Positions 34,320 through 46,900 are shown, counted from the stretch's first letter. The stretch: DNA of 64,000 nucleotides from Cryptomeria japonica (GCF_030272615.1 NC_081413.1:551364136-551428135); one strand, 5' to 3'. The notes: generated by a model not told the origin, from the sequence alone. Translations and numbers: made by a program.

Positions 34320-35761
34320 ATGGCTGCCCAAAAAGGGCCCGTGGGTGCTTTGGGCACATCATTTCATGATATTTTGACAGGCAATATTTCTTCCTCCTGC
34401 ATGCGGGAGAATCTGATGTTTGGTTTAGCTGGTTTAGATATGGGGGAACAATCTTCTCATGCTGGAGGTTTCAAACCAATGAAGGTTAATGGGTGTTTGT
34501 CTAAGAGTGACAGTAGGCCAATTGTTGTGATTCCTCCAGCTTATGTTGAGGAGGACATTGAATATCTATCTAGGCATTCTCTGATTTGTAAGTTTATGGG
34601 GATACGGGTGTCCTTGCCTTTCTTGGAGTCTTGGGCTCGAAGGACATGGAATCCAGAGGAGGAAATGGATATGATGTTAGCTGCTAATGGCTATTTTTTG
34701 GTAGTATTTTCATGCTTGACTGACAGAAATAAGGTGTTTGAAGGGGGCCTTATTTCTATAATCAGATTGGCCTCTTTATCAAACCTTGGCATGTTGGATT
34801 TAATCCCATAGAGGAGCATCCTTTGAGGGTTCCTGTTTGGATAAGGCTTCCTTGGTTTCCCTTGGAATTTTGGAGAAAGGACATTTTCAATCTGGTTGCA
34901 GCTCAGCTGGGAAAGCCAATAAGCCCCTTGTGTCAGACTATGGAAAAGAAGATAATTCCCTATGCCCATGTCTGTGCAGAAATTAATTTGAACAATCCTT
35001 TGTTTGGTTCCATGGAACTCTGATTGGGGTCTGGCTCATGGATTCAACAACTTGATTATGAAGCATTGTCGTTTCGTTGCTGAATTTGTCATGAATATGG
35101 ACATTTGCAGAAGATGTGCCCCAAGTCTAAATCAGTGGGGTATTTTAAATCTGGGATAGCCAATGTTCCCCCTAAACAAGATAAGGGGAAAGCTCCTATC
35201 AGGGAGAATAAAGAGGGTTTCACCCCGGTTAAAACTTGAAATAAAGGTCGGGGTTCAAAGAGGACTCTTATGGAAAAGCAGGTAGATGAGGTCTTCAATA
35301 GATTTGATGCCCTTGAGGATCTGGAATAGTTTGATGGAGCTATTGCTAATATGCCTACCAGTCAGGGTCTTTTGGAGGCAGGGGTAATAGGTGGGGAAGA
35401 GATCAATGATATTTAGATTGAATCACTAGAGGAAGCAGTTGGGGTGCAGATGGATACAAATACTTCCCTGAGACCTGTGGGAGAGTCGGTAGGTAGTGGA
35501 GGTATGTAAGTACAGGTGACCTCAAATTCTATTTTCTTGGAGACTTGTACTGGAAAGGATCTTAAGAGTGGGAGCAAAGGTACAAAAACTTCCCCTATCT
35601 TAGGTATTCAGCAGAAAACTTTTAAGAAAGGTACTTCGGAAAAATCCCTTAAGGTGGGTAGGAAGAAAGACCAGGAGATGGTTAAACTTGTTGGTGAGAC
35701 TTTAGTGGAATCTGGTGTTGTGAAGACCATTGGTTCTCTTTTCTCTCAACCTCATAAATGA
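34320..35761 (+). pseudogene. LINE ORF1 (DUF4283, zinc knuckle)
   Basis: The likely start is ATG at 34320 (MAAQKGPVGALGTSF); upstream codons in that frame are G-rich leader. DUF4283 spans about 34500-35020: VEEDIEYLSRHSLICKFMG, SLPFLESWARRTWNP, then in another frame RVPVWIRLPWFPLEFW and LGKPISP. A frame change lies near 34740-34760. The CCHC knuckle at about 35068-35115 (C-x2-C-HEYGH-x4-C) contains an in-frame TGA, probably from CGA. The remainder (to PHK at 35758) is Ser/Lys/Gly-rich. ORF1 proteins bind the element RNA. The stop TGA overlaps the ATG of ORF2 in an ATGA tetranucleotide. Confidence 0.8.
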
Positions 35762-38700
35762 TTGTGCTCTCATGGAATGTAAGAGGGTTGAATAGCGTCC
35801 CTAGATAAAAGTCTATTTGAGAGTTGATTCGGTCTTATTCGCCTAATGTAGTTTTCATTCAGAAAATGAAGCATTTTGTTGATGGTATGTTCAACATGGC
35901 TGCTAAAATTTGGTCAAGATGTCTTTGTCAATGTATTGGGGCTCAGGGTAGTTTGGGAGGCTTGGCTTTGTTATGGGATCCTCGCAAGCTTGTCCCACTT
36001 TGGTGGATCTCTAGCAAGTCCTCTATCTCCTTGGTGGCCACTTGATGCGAGATTGGTGAGACTCTACTTCTCACTAATGTGTATGATCCAATTGATTATG
36101 TTGAGAAATCCTTTCTCTTGTCACATATAGGTGTTATCTTCTCTCTTGCACCTTTGTTTCCCTAGATTCTGGCAGGTGATTTTAATGGTGTATTATGTTT
36201 GGAAGAGAAACGGGGAGGTATTTCTAGGTTAGACCCTTCTACGAGGCTCTTGAGGAGTAACATTGAGACTCTAAGGGTTGTGGATGTCCAACCTTCTAAT
36301 AATTTATTTACCTGGATTAATAGGAGATGTGGGGTTGAGGCTATATCAGAAAGATTAGATAGGTTCTTGGTTTCTAGCTACTAGTTGGAGCATAGTTGGA
36401 CTACCTATTCAGAGATTTTGGATTGGAGAGGCTCGGATCACTAGCCTATCCTTTTGTCAGCCACTAAGTTTAGGAGGACTAAGAATACCTCATTTAAGTT
36501 TCAACTTATGTGGCTGAGGGATGCTTCTCTTCGGGATCATATGCTTGAATGGTGGAGGGAAGGGAAGCCGGCTTTTGGAACTACTATGTATTCCTTTGTC
36601 AAGCAATTGCAACATGTTAAGTATAGGCTGAAAAAGTGGAACGGGGTGAGATTTGGTAATCTTTTCTTTGCCAAAAGGAATGCTCAGCAAAGGGTGGACA
36701 TCATTACCTATCAAATTAGAGACCAAGGGATGTATGATGCTTTATACAGAGAAGAGGCTATTGCTTTGAAAGAGCTAGAGGAATGGGAGCTTCAGGAGGA
36801 GATTTATTGGAAGCAGAAATCTTGAATTGATTGGCTTCAGGAAGGGGATAGAAACATGGGATTCTTTCATAACTCAGTAAAGGACATAAGGCATGGAAGT
36901 GCTCTCAATTCTCTAGTTACTTCGAAAGGGACTTAGATTTCCTTTCATAGAGAGATTGCCCAGGAAGCCACTAGATTCTTTGGGAACCTGTTCAAAGACG
37001 ATTTGGTGTCTACTTGTGCTGAAGAAATATTGGTGCTTGATTGCATTCCTTCCATAGTTACTCTGGAAATGAATGAGGCTCTCATTAAGCCTATTTCTCT
37101 TTCTGAGATTGAGGCAGTGGTCTTCGGTATGATGAAAGGCAAAGCTCCTAGGCCTGATGGTTTCCCTATTGAGTTCTTTCAAGCTTTTTGGGATATTGTC
37201 AAGTCTCTCAGAAGTTATGCAGGAATAGTTTGGTAACAAGCAGATGCTTAAAGCCCTAAATGCCACTTTTCTTGCTCTCATTCCTAAGAAGGAAGGTGTT
37301 AATTCTCTTAACTCCTTTAGGCCCATTTCTTTGTGTAATGTGATCTATAAAATTATCACTAAATCGATTGTTGAAAGACTGAAGCCTGGGCTTAGTAGAT
37401 TAATTTCGGAGAGAGATTTTGGGTGGTGTAATTATTGTTGCTGAAGTAGTGCATTCCATGGTTGTTTCTAATGAGAATTCTATGTTTATAAAGCTTGATA
37501 TGGCCAAAGCCTACGATATGGTCAGATGGAGTTTTCTGCAAAAGGTTCTCTTAGCTTTTGGATTTGGAAGGGAATGGATTAGTTGGATTATGAGTTGCAT
37601 CACCTCTTCTTCCTTTGATTTTCTTATTAATGGTGAGCCAACTGAGTTGTTTGGTGCTAATAGAGGCCTGAGGCAAGGTGATCCTCTCTCACCCTATCTA
37701 TTTATTCTGATGGTTGATGGTTTGGGAAGGTTTCTTGTGTCAAGTCAGCCTAGGTTTGATTTAGGGTTGGAGGTGGGGTCCTAGTATTCCTCCTTCTTCT
37801 CATCTTCAATTTATGGATGACACTGCGTTAATGGGGCCTACTAGAATCGATGAAGTGGCCAATTTTACAAGATCTTTGGATATTTATGTGAAGGCCTCTA
37901 GATAGAAAATTAATGAGGAAAATCTCATAATTTTTTCTTCAATACTCCTACTCGCATTTAGGCAAGGATAGTGTGGATTTTGAGGTTTCAAATTGGTACC
38001 CTTTATTTTGTTTACCTTGGAATTCCTCTTTCGGTTCGTAGATTGCCAGGAGTTTTTTGGAAGGAAATTTTGGATAAGTTTCGAAGCAAGGTGTGTCATT
38101 GGACTAATAGGTGGCTCTCAACTACTGGTAGAGTTACTCTTTTAAAGTCAGTTGTTCAGGCGTTTCCTATTTACAGGTGCTTTGTGCAGTCAGCCCCAGT
38201 TAGCTTTATGAAGGAATTTGAAGCCATCTCTAGATAGTTTTTATGGACTGGAAATTTGCTTTCCTCCAAATGGAGTTTGGTTAAGTGGGATAATGTGTAT
38301 AAATTAAAATAGGAGGGTGGCATTGGTTTGGAGAAAACTATCTTGAATGGTTGTGCTCTTGCTACTAAGCTATTTTGGAGATGGTGTGTAAATCAAGATC
38401 AAGGATTGGCTCGCATCCTTAGGATTAGATATCTTGGTGATGTGGAAGGGAAGGATGTCCCCCGGTGTAGCTTGATAGGAAATGGGTCAATGATTTGGGA
38501 CACCTTGAAGAGAGGATCTCATCTAGTCAAGAAGGGTCTCTTTTGTAGTTGTAACAGAGGATTTGAAGCTTTGTTCTAGAAGGACTCCCGGGATGGATAT
38601 CCTCCTATTTTGTCTCAATTTCCTCATCTCCAATCTCTCAGTGACATATTTATGGCAGCAGGATAGAGTAAAGTTGAGGACTTTAAAGTGATTTTAAGGG

Positions 38701-40015
38701 TGGGTTATGGTGAGGTAGCTCGATGGAAGGAACCTCAGGAATGGCCTCTTGGGAGTTCTATGGAAGAGAGGGAAGCCCTATCTGAAATTATAGCTTGGAG
38801 ATTGTGTAATTCTCTTAGAGGTGTTGACACCCTTGCTTGGGGCCCTAATTCGAAGGTCAAGTATTTGGTAGCTTATGGCTATCAAGAGTTGGAACGTATG
38901 TCCTTTGCCAAGGTGGATGTTCCCTGGTGGAAACAAGTTTAGAATAGGTCGGCCTGGCCCAAGTGTAACTTTTTCTTGTGCCTTGTGGTATAGAATAGGT
39001 GTCTTACCTGGGAAAATATTTAGGAGAGGGGCCTCTATATGTGTTTTATGTCATGAGAGTGAGGAGAATAGCTCTCACCTTTCTTTTAGTGCTCCTTCAC
39101 TAGAGATATTTGGCATTGGTGGTGGGGAGTTTGGAAACATGTTTGTGTTCATGCGAGCACTCTAGTGGAGCTTTGGAATAGCCTTGGTAGACCTCCTACA
39201 AAGAATCCCTTTTTGGATGAAGCTTGGGACATTAGTCCAGGCTTTATTATCTGGCAGGTTTGGTTGGAAAGGAACCATAGGATTTTCCAGGATAGATGAA
39301 AATGGTGCAATAAGTGTGGCAAAAAGTTTTAAATATGATTCGGGGGACCCTAATGGCGAAGTGTGACCTTTCAGGAGATGTTGATCCTGTTGACATGTAG
39401 GTGGTTCAAAGTTTGAATATTTTAGGGATAGGCCTTCATGATGCCTTATGTAAGAAACTTTAGGTCAGGAGCAGAAATGTTAAAAGGAGGGTTTGTCGGG
39501 AAGGTAAGTGGACCCCTCCTCCTTTGGGATATCTTAAGATTAATACTAACGGATCTTCTAGAGGCAATCCTAGGTATGATGGGGTTGGTGGAATTGGCAG
39601 AGATAGTTCTGGTAATGTTATTTTTCTCTTTTTTGTTTATAATGGTTTCCAAACTAATAATTATATGGAGGCCCTTGCTATTTTGATGGCCCTTAAGAGA
39701 GTTTGTTCTCTTGGGTGGAGTAAGATTATTTGTGATTATGATTCCCTAGTTGTGGTTGATATGTTAAATTATCAACGGATGGAGGATGTTGAGTGGCATT
39801 TGGCTGTGGTGGGTAGATAGATCCTTTCTTTGAGTGTTGCCTTGGAAACGGTTTCTTTTTGTTATGTGCCTTGTGAGTGGAATAGAGTTGTTGATTGTTT
39901 GGCAAAGTGGGCCTCAGATCACCTCGATGGGTGGAGAGTTGAAGATTGGGCTCATCTACCCTTGGAGTATGTTCATGTTGTTGAGAGTTTGGTCAAGGAG
40001 GATGTAATAGTTTAG
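35758..40015 (+). pseudogene. LINE ORF2 (endonuclease, RT, zf-RVT, RNase H)
   Basis: The start is ATG at 35758, overlapping the ORF1 stop. The AP-type endonuclease covers about 35758-36450 (SWNVRGLN, then ILAGDFNGVL, and GSDH near 36430). RT covers about 36990-37900 (KGKAPRPDGFPIEFFQAFW, IPKKEGVNSLNSFRPISLCN, FIKLDMAKAYDMV, RGLRQGDPLSPYLF and FMDD at 37815). A zf-RVT segment lies at about 38860-39110, and RNase H at about 39524-39990. In RNase H the first acidic residue is Asn (INTNGSSRGNP, where the family has Asp). Stops interrupt the endonuclease (two within 35800-35822), the linker and the RT C-terminal part, so it is inactive. Confidence 0.85.
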
Positions 40016-40139
40016 TTGTTGTTTGGTTGGGGCTTATGTCGAGTCCTCTGCTTCTTATTGTCGGGTTGTGGCCCTGTTCTGTGTATTGCTCAATTTGATT
40101 CAATAAATTTTTACCCCTCTTTTTCTTTTTCTTTTTTTA

Positions 40140-40155
40140 AATCTCCTTTTTCAAC
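40140..40155 (+). repeat. LINE target-site duplication, right
   Basis: AATCTCCTTTTTCAAC, matching 33924-33939. Confidence 0.93.
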
Positions 40156-41055
40156 TCACCTTTGCCAACTCACATTTTAAATGGCTAAATAAATTATTAA
40201 ACCTTAAATTATTAATTAGCCATATTAATTCTATTTTCATTTCCTTCTTTTGAAAATGTGTACCTACACACGTTTCTCAACTTCCCTATATCTTCTCCAA
40301 CAACTCCTAAATCTTTGGGAGAAGTTTATCCGCATCAGCTTGGCCAACATCCACTTATCCTCACATCCCTATATTCTCTCCAACCTTCCTACATTTCCTT
40401 TGGTCTTCCACTCCAGTCAAGGTGAGCCTTTTGACACTTGGCTTCTCCTTCCACCTTTTCCTCCATCTTGCAGGTGTAGGAGGAACATCTTCCACCTTTA
40501 TCTCTCACATCTCAACCTCTTATTTCATAGCCATCCAAATTGCAAGATTTAATTAGGATCGTTGATCTCCACCACCTAAGCTTATCCTCTCAAAAATCTA
40601 TAAATAGAGGTCTCCTAAGCCATTTTTGAAACTAATAGCTAATCTCATAGTGATCTACGAGTCTTCATTTTGCATGTGTGAGTTTTGAGTTTGAAGCAAT
40701 TTAACTTTTTAGGAGTTTTTATCATAGCATATCATTATCTTTGCATATTAGCTTAATATCATTTAGCATATCATTTAGCAATCATCAATCAACAACCAGT
40801 TATTTGTCCATTCTTCATGTGCCATCTTGGAAACTGAACAATACTTGTCTAAGAGCAACATCAATCTGCAACCAAGAACTATGGGGATAGGAAACAATGA
40901 GACATAAAGGGTAAAAAGGTATAATCTTTGATATTTTGTTATTTTACTTTGTTTCATTGGTTGAAGCTTGAGTTCTTATAGTTTTTTGTATTTTATGAAT
41001 GAGCTAACAAGTTGCAGGTTTATTTAGAGGAATTCAACTTAATTCGACACATTTT

Positions 41056-41073
41056 TGGCGCCCACCATGGGGC
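41056..41073 (+). other. Primer-binding site of the Tat element
   Basis: TGGCGCCCACCATGGGGC begins 5 nt after the LTR. This TGGCGCCCACC type is widespread in plant Tat/Athila-group elements. Confidence 0.7.
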
Positions 41074-43472
41074 TTGGGCCTCACATCCTTTTCCAATATG
41101 TTGTCTTTTTCTCCGTAGCTTAGATTTTATTTCATGTAATCACACATTTGTAAGCCAGTTTCATGCCTGTGTTATTTGGCATCACTTTTACTTTGTAGGA
41201 AAGAAACGCTTATGATAGTGCATTTATTGCTTCTATTAATATATTTACACCTCAAGATAGCTCTTTTTTTGATAAAATCATGCATTTGTGATTCAAGTTA
41301 ACACTTTTGTGACACATGTTAACGAATTTGTCAGACAGGATAGCGCTTTTATATATTTTGTTCATACATATACTTGTTTAGCACATTTACTCTGTTAATC
41401 TGTTAAAGTTGGAATTTAAGAATTTGTCAGCTAACTCTTTTTGCAAGTTCGACCATCCAAGACAAGATTTTTTAAAAACCACTAAGTGGGCATTGGAGGG
41501 TTAATTTTTAAGCAATTTTTCATGCATTTCCTCACTTAGCTAAATTAAGGGTTTTTCAAAGTAAAAGGTCATACTTGTTCATCTAGTTTAACTAGGGGTG
41601 AAAGAACAACATGCAAACTTGCATTGATTATCCTCTTTAGATTAGTTGCACTTAGATTAATTTAGGAGAAAAATCAATCTTTTGTTCACTATGCTTGTCC
41701 AAGTGGTAGGTTATTATGCTCTCACCTCAACCAGGTGATCAGAAAACCAGACCCACTTTCTAGAATGTTTAACCTTTAGAGGGTTTGCACCCTGAGTATC
41801 CCTTAAGGCTCGGTGAGAGGGGACGACCCAGTGGAAATGGGCTAATGCCAAGGTCTTTCGATACACTATAAATAAATTGTGTTTATAATGAAAGTTACAA
41901 GCAACGAGTGTTGATTAGTTCATACCGACAACATGTCTCCCCATTAACCCTATAGAGTTCAACCTCTATAGGCTGGGAGCTTTCCTTAATGGAGTGTAAG
42001 GTGCCGCATGTATGGTCACTCGACCAAATGCCTTAACTACAAACTCTTTGTGTAAAAATCCCAAATCCTTCTAGTTGTTGGCGCAGGAGGTCGGACCTCT
42101 GAAGCGGCTCACATACATACGGTTCTTAGTAGAGATACGAAGTTCGCCATGAGGAGTTTTCATGGGAACTTGTGCTTGGCTACCCTGAAGAAGTGAGTGT
42201 CGAGGGTGGAGCCAGTGGGGTCAAGCATCTAAGTATTCACTTTGAATAGCTTAGCCTCGAGGAAACCCACATGAGATTCAACAATTATTGTCTTGGCCTA
42301 CCATAGGAATTATACTTGCCTATGCATTTTTCTTTCAAAACATTGTGTCTGTTGTGCTTGCATCATGTTTTCAAAATCAAAAACCAGAAAAAAATAATCA
42401 TCCTGATGAAAAAATCTCAAAACTTGCTGGGAAAGGAATAGAGTCCCGCATTCTTAGTGCAGAGTCGCACTTTTGAAAAAAAAACCGTCACTTTTACATA
42501 TTAGAGCAACGCATTCACAATTTTAGATCACACATATACATGGTCTGATAGCACATTTATCATAAAAACAATGCTTTTGAAACACATATTCGTGAATTTG
42601 CACAACAGTGCAGCGCTTTTTCCATATTTGATAGCGCATTTACCTAATAGGGTCGCACATTTGTTTTCACGCATACATAACAGAGGGCTCTTATTGTCAT
42701 CAACTCAAAATTTTGAAAACATTTTTGGATACCCATTTTCGAGAAGAAACCATTTCAACTTTCACAGATATCACAACTGGTCAAACAGATAGGTTTCTTG
42801 AACAATATACCCAAAACAATAGATTACACCTAAGATTATCACAGGTATTCATTTCTAACGGGTCTTAGATCCAATATCGCAAGTGCTCAAAACACCATTT
42901 CTTGATAAATTTGATCTTTTAAACATAGTTTCTCAACAATATACATCATCCTTCATCACAAAACTTTAAGATTAGATTAACCTTGTTCATTGACTTGGAT
43001 ATATCATTCCACCCTGAACTTGGTATTATCAAAATTTCATGAAAATTTTGCACACACACTAGGATCAAAAACTTGTCAATCTTTAAATGCTTGTATGACC
43101 ATTTTGTGTCGTCTCAATAAAAGGAAACTTAGTTATAAAGTACTCTTGAAAAAGACAAGGTTTCTATACATAAATCACAAACTTCTATTGAAACATCGTT
43201 ATCTTCATACACCACTTTCGTAACTATTTACATGGTTGTGGAATGGAGTTTGATGAAGAAACCTTACAAGCATGTGATCTTAAACAAAGAGATGCTTTAT
43301 CTCAAAGTACCAATAGGGGTGGTAGAATCAATTTATCATATTTGCCTCAACAATTGATCACCTATTGAGTCACGTCCAGAAAATCAAACTTGGGAAGTTT
43401 CAAATTGATCATATGCCAATTTGGACTAGAGCTCAACATGAGCAATTGAGAAAACAGCAATAACAAAAACAA
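41074..43472 (+). other. Long leader of the Tat element
   Basis: 2.4 kb between primer-binding site and gag without a convincing open frame. Two stretches, 41210-41400 and 42470-42690, are rich in words such as GATAGCGCTTTT, GATAGCGCATTT and GTCGCACATTTG. These are the same words, in the opposite orientation, as the array at 56700-56985 near the other end of the element. Confidence 0.6.
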
Positions 43473-44603
43473 ATGGAAGAAGAAAACCCAATGCTTCATC
43501 AATTTGGATACACGGATGTTGATGAAGAAGCAGTCAATAATACCATTAGAGACCTTCAACAAGATTCCAAATTTGACAAGCTAATGGAAAAACTCTTGGA
43601 AAAACAAAAACATAAGTATATCCTAATATTGGAAAATTTAGGAGCAAAATTGCCACAAGGTTTTAACATTGAAAGCTTGAAACAAGATGTTGAAACAATT
43701 CATAATCAAAACACTAATGACCATAATAAAGATGACATAAATCGAGTAAACCACGAAGAAGCAAGAAGACACAGAGAAGCAACAAGAGGAGATAGAACAA
43801 GAAGAGACCAAGATGATACAAGAAACCAAGATGAAACAAGAAGGGAGAGAAGTGACAGAAGAACTTATGAGGATATAAGGAGAACCCATATTGATGATCC
43901 TTTATTAACTCTCACTCAACAAATGCAAACTTTGCAACAACAAATACAGGATATGAAGCATGGAACGAGTTCCAAGAAATATTCATTGGAAGATATTTGT
44001 CCATATCCTTTTGACAGAAGTTTGATCATGATACCATTCCCACAACATTGTGAAATCCCGAAATACAACAAATATGATGGGAAATCTAATCCTCAAGATC
44101 ATATTAGGGAATTTTGCACTATGAGTATGGAGTTCGCACATAATGAAACTTACTTGATGCGTTTATTTCCCAGAAGTTTAAGTGGACAATCATTGGAATG
44201 GTTCTCAAAATTGTCATCTAGGATTAAATCTTTTGAAGAACTTGTGAACAAAATCATCTCACAATACTACTACAACATAAGAAATGAGATAATAATGCTA
44301 GACCTATGCAATATCAAACAAAAAAATTGTGAACCTTTCATGGTTTTTCTACAGCGATGGAGATGATTGTTTAATAGGTATCCAAGAGATGTGTCGAATC
44401 AAGAGAAAAATGGATATCTTCATTGACAATCTTACTAGTGAGATGAGTTATAGACTCAAAATGAAATGTCCTCCTAGTTTTGCAAAAATGATTGAAAATG
44501 GTTTGAAAATAGAGGACATTGTGGTCAAGAAGGGAGAATTAAAACTTTACAACTCCTCTAACTACAACAACAACAACTATGGCAATAATGGAAACAATGA
44601 TAA
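43473..44603 (+). pseudogene. Tat gag, N-terminal part
   Basis: An open stretch of 297 codons from MEEENPMLHQFGYTDVDEEA. It has a Gln/Lys-rich helical start, then a strongly charged Arg/Asp/Glu repeat segment (residues about 90-140: RRHREATRGDRTRRDQDD and similar). The retrotransposon gag core follows: FPQHCEIPKYNKYDGKSNP, then DHIREFCTMSMEFAHNE, LFPRSLSGQSLEWFSKL and SFEELVNKIISQY. This pattern is typical of Tat/Athila gag. The solo LTR is inserted near the end of the core. Broken; the second part lies after 45685. Confidence 0.85.
44599..44603 (+). repeat. Solo-LTR target duplication, left
   Basis: GATAA, identical to 45680-45684. Confidence 0.88.
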
Positions 44604-45679
44604 TGTTAGGACCCGGAGGCAACTGAGAGGGGGGTGAATCAGTTGTCTAATAATTTCATCCTTAATATAACTTAAACAAACTTGATACTTAATACCAGTA
44701 AACCAAACTTAATGTCAGTTAACAGATTAACAGTTAATATTAATACCGGTGAAGCTTAATGCATGAAACAGAAAGAGAAACAACATCCACAACACATAAC
44801 ACAGAGATTTGTACATGGAAACCTTGTAAGGGGAAAAACCATGGTGGGAAACCTTACCCACAATCAGATGATACTACTGCAGATAGTATGTGTGTACAAA
44901 TGGGGTCTGCACGTGCAGAAAGGCCAGCTGCCTAGAGCTCACTGCTCAAACACAAGATGGGAGTCACACTGACTACAATTGGATGATTAAATCCAATGAT
45001 AATGTACTGCTCAAAGTAGCATCTTCTATGTTGGATTCAGTACCGGTTAAGCGCTGATTATCTCCTTCAAACCTTCCTTGAATCTTCAAATGATGTATGC
45101 GTGAGTGGCTCAACTTATATTTGCATATACCGAATATCACAACCTTACCATACCATATTACATTACATTACATAATCTCACAAATGAGATCCTACATATA
45201 TACCAAAACCTAAGACCAAATGTGTAGGTCGGCTCACTAAGAATATTACAATAAAATCAATTACAAATAAGTCAAGATGTGATGCATCATGTCGGCTCAA
45301 TATAATTACAACAATAACCAATCAATTAATCATCTCCATAATGTGTCGTGCTGATCTGGAATAGATAACGCATGTCGGTCCATAGCCTAGACCAATTTGT
45401 CAATAAAAATAAATATGTCAAGCCGATTAGACCAATAATCAAATCACCGAAACCAAGTGTCCAAACTATATCTTCGACATAATTAAGTGATCTCCAGATG
45501 ATAACAAGTCATCCTCAGTGCCCGTGAACAATATATTCTACCGGTGAACCAAATATCGGTGATTGTGCATAAGTCACTGAACTTGTCGGTGAACATAACC
45601 AAAGATCTCCAAAAGGATAAGTGTTGATAAGTGTTGACATGAATGACAAAACCAATGCAACATATCCATAATACCAACA
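44604..45679 (+). mobile_element. Solo LTR inserted in Tat gag
   Basis: A 1,076-bp segment starts TGTTAGGACCCGGAGG, ends ATACCAACA and is flanked by identical 5-bp duplications GATAA. There is no internal region, so recombination between two LTRs probably removed it. The opening GAGAGGGGGGTGAATCAG marks an LTR family also seen in pieces at 22125 and 6863-8130. The superfamily cannot be told from an LTR alone. Confidence 0.9.
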
Positions 45680-45684
45680 GATAA
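45680..45684 (+). repeat. Solo-LTR target duplication, right
   Basis: GATAA, matching 44599-44603. Confidence 0.88.
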
Positions 45685-46237
45685 ACCAAAATTATGGATG
45701 AAGAACAAAAATGTTGCCAATGAGGGAGTATCTCTTAACGATGATGCTAAACCACAACAACCCATTTTCAATCTCTCAAATCGAGCACCAATAAGCAATC
45801 AAGAGAATGCTAAACCAAAGTCCTTTTATTCCAATCCCCGCATAAAATTTACAAACATTCGGGAACCATTGGAATCAGCTCTAAAAATGCAACTTGCAAA
45901 CAAGTTGATCACATTACTAGAAGCAAGTGATTATGACTCTAAGGTCAAACCAAGTTGGTGGAATGACAATCATTTTTGTGATTTTCATAGAAACAAAGGA
46001 CACCAAACGAATGATTGCCTAATTTTGAAACATCTCATTCAAGACTTGATTGATAATGAGGCTATCACCATGGATGGTCATAAAAAGAATGAATCACACT
46101 TGGAATTCAAGACTCCACTCCCCAATTATGAAAAAGGTGAACCATCCAATCCATCAGATGACAAAGGAAAAGCAAAGGTAAACTATACCTACACATATGA
46201 CAATGTAGTGAATGTCATATTTGTTAAAGACATTTAG
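45685..46237 (+). pseudogene. Tat gag, C-terminal part with knuckle-like motif
   Basis: Open codons follow the solo LTR directly. The segment includes NIREPLESALKMQLANKLIT and CDFHRNKGHQTNDC (about 45975-46020), a zinc-knuckle-like C-x2-H-x4-H-x4-C arrangement usual for this lineage. It is followed by IQDLIDNEAI and an acidic/Lys-rich linker. Broken as a whole. Confidence 0.8.
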
Positions 46238-46400
46238 CACCTACAGAACCAATCAATGCAATCACTCAAAGTAAGGCAAAGGTGACATTTGTAGGTGTAA
46301 CAAACAATACAACATCCACTTCAAAACAATACAACTTAGTGGATCAATTACAAAAGATACATGCACAAATATAAATCTTAGAGCTCCTAAGATCTCACCA

Positions 46401-46900
46401 ATGCATAAGGAGATATTGGAAAAGGCTCGAGTCGAAACAACAGTCTCTAAGGACTTGGATGTTAATCAATTTCAAAACATGGTGGGACATCTCATAGCCC
46501 CTCATTTCTTATCATTCACAGAAAATAATGATGTATCATTGCAACATCCACATAACGTCCCCCTACATATTGAAGTCACTATTCATACAACCCGCATCAA
46601 ACGTGTTCTTATAGATGGAGGAGTTTGCTTAAACATTTGTGCATTAAGTTTGATAAAAGCTTTGGGATATTCAGAAAATGCAATAGATCCTAAGAAGAAA
46701 ATAATAATAAAGGCCTATGATGAAGAGGAATGCTCTTCTAGGGGAACAATGGTTTTACCACTCAAAATAGGACCAGTTGAGTAGGATATAGTTTGTCAAG
46801 TCTTAGACTTGAATTTATCTTACAACATTCTTCAAGGTAGACCATGGATTCATGACATGCAAGCAGTTCCCTCAACATATCATCAATGTGTCAAATTTCC
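46401..46900 (+). pseudogene. Tat protease region
   Basis: It contains the segment LHIEVTIHTTRIKRVLIDGG followed by LNICALSLIKALGYS, which aligns with the LIDxGSSLNICP pattern of Tat/Athila retropepsins. IKAYDEEECSSRGTMVLPL follows, also typical. Protease would cut the polyprotein. It sits between gag and the G-patch. Broken. Confidence 0.8.

Larger units (their letters stand above)
33940..40139 (+). mobile_element. L1-like LINE with RNase H, complete ends, inactive
   Basis: A 6.2-kb element starts with a G/T-rich leader (GGTTTGTGTGGGGAGTCAGG). It has ORF1 (DUF4283 plus CCHC knuckle), then ORF2 (endonuclease, RT, zf-RVT, RNase H). The 3' end reads TTCAATAAATTTTTACCCC and then a pyrimidine-rich tail (CTTTTTCTTTTTCTTTTTTT) instead of poly(A). 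The 16-bp duplication and the presence of the leader suggest a full-length insertion. Both ORFs carry stops or frameshifts. Confidence 0.92.
33586..41051 (+). repeat. 5' LTR of the Tat element, split by a LINE
   Basis: LTR sequence occupies 33586-33939 and 40156-41051, the rest being the LINE and its second target duplication. It contains a promoter-like TCTATAAATAGAGGTC near 40597-40615. It aligns with 57879-59083 across its full length. Confidence 0.88.
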
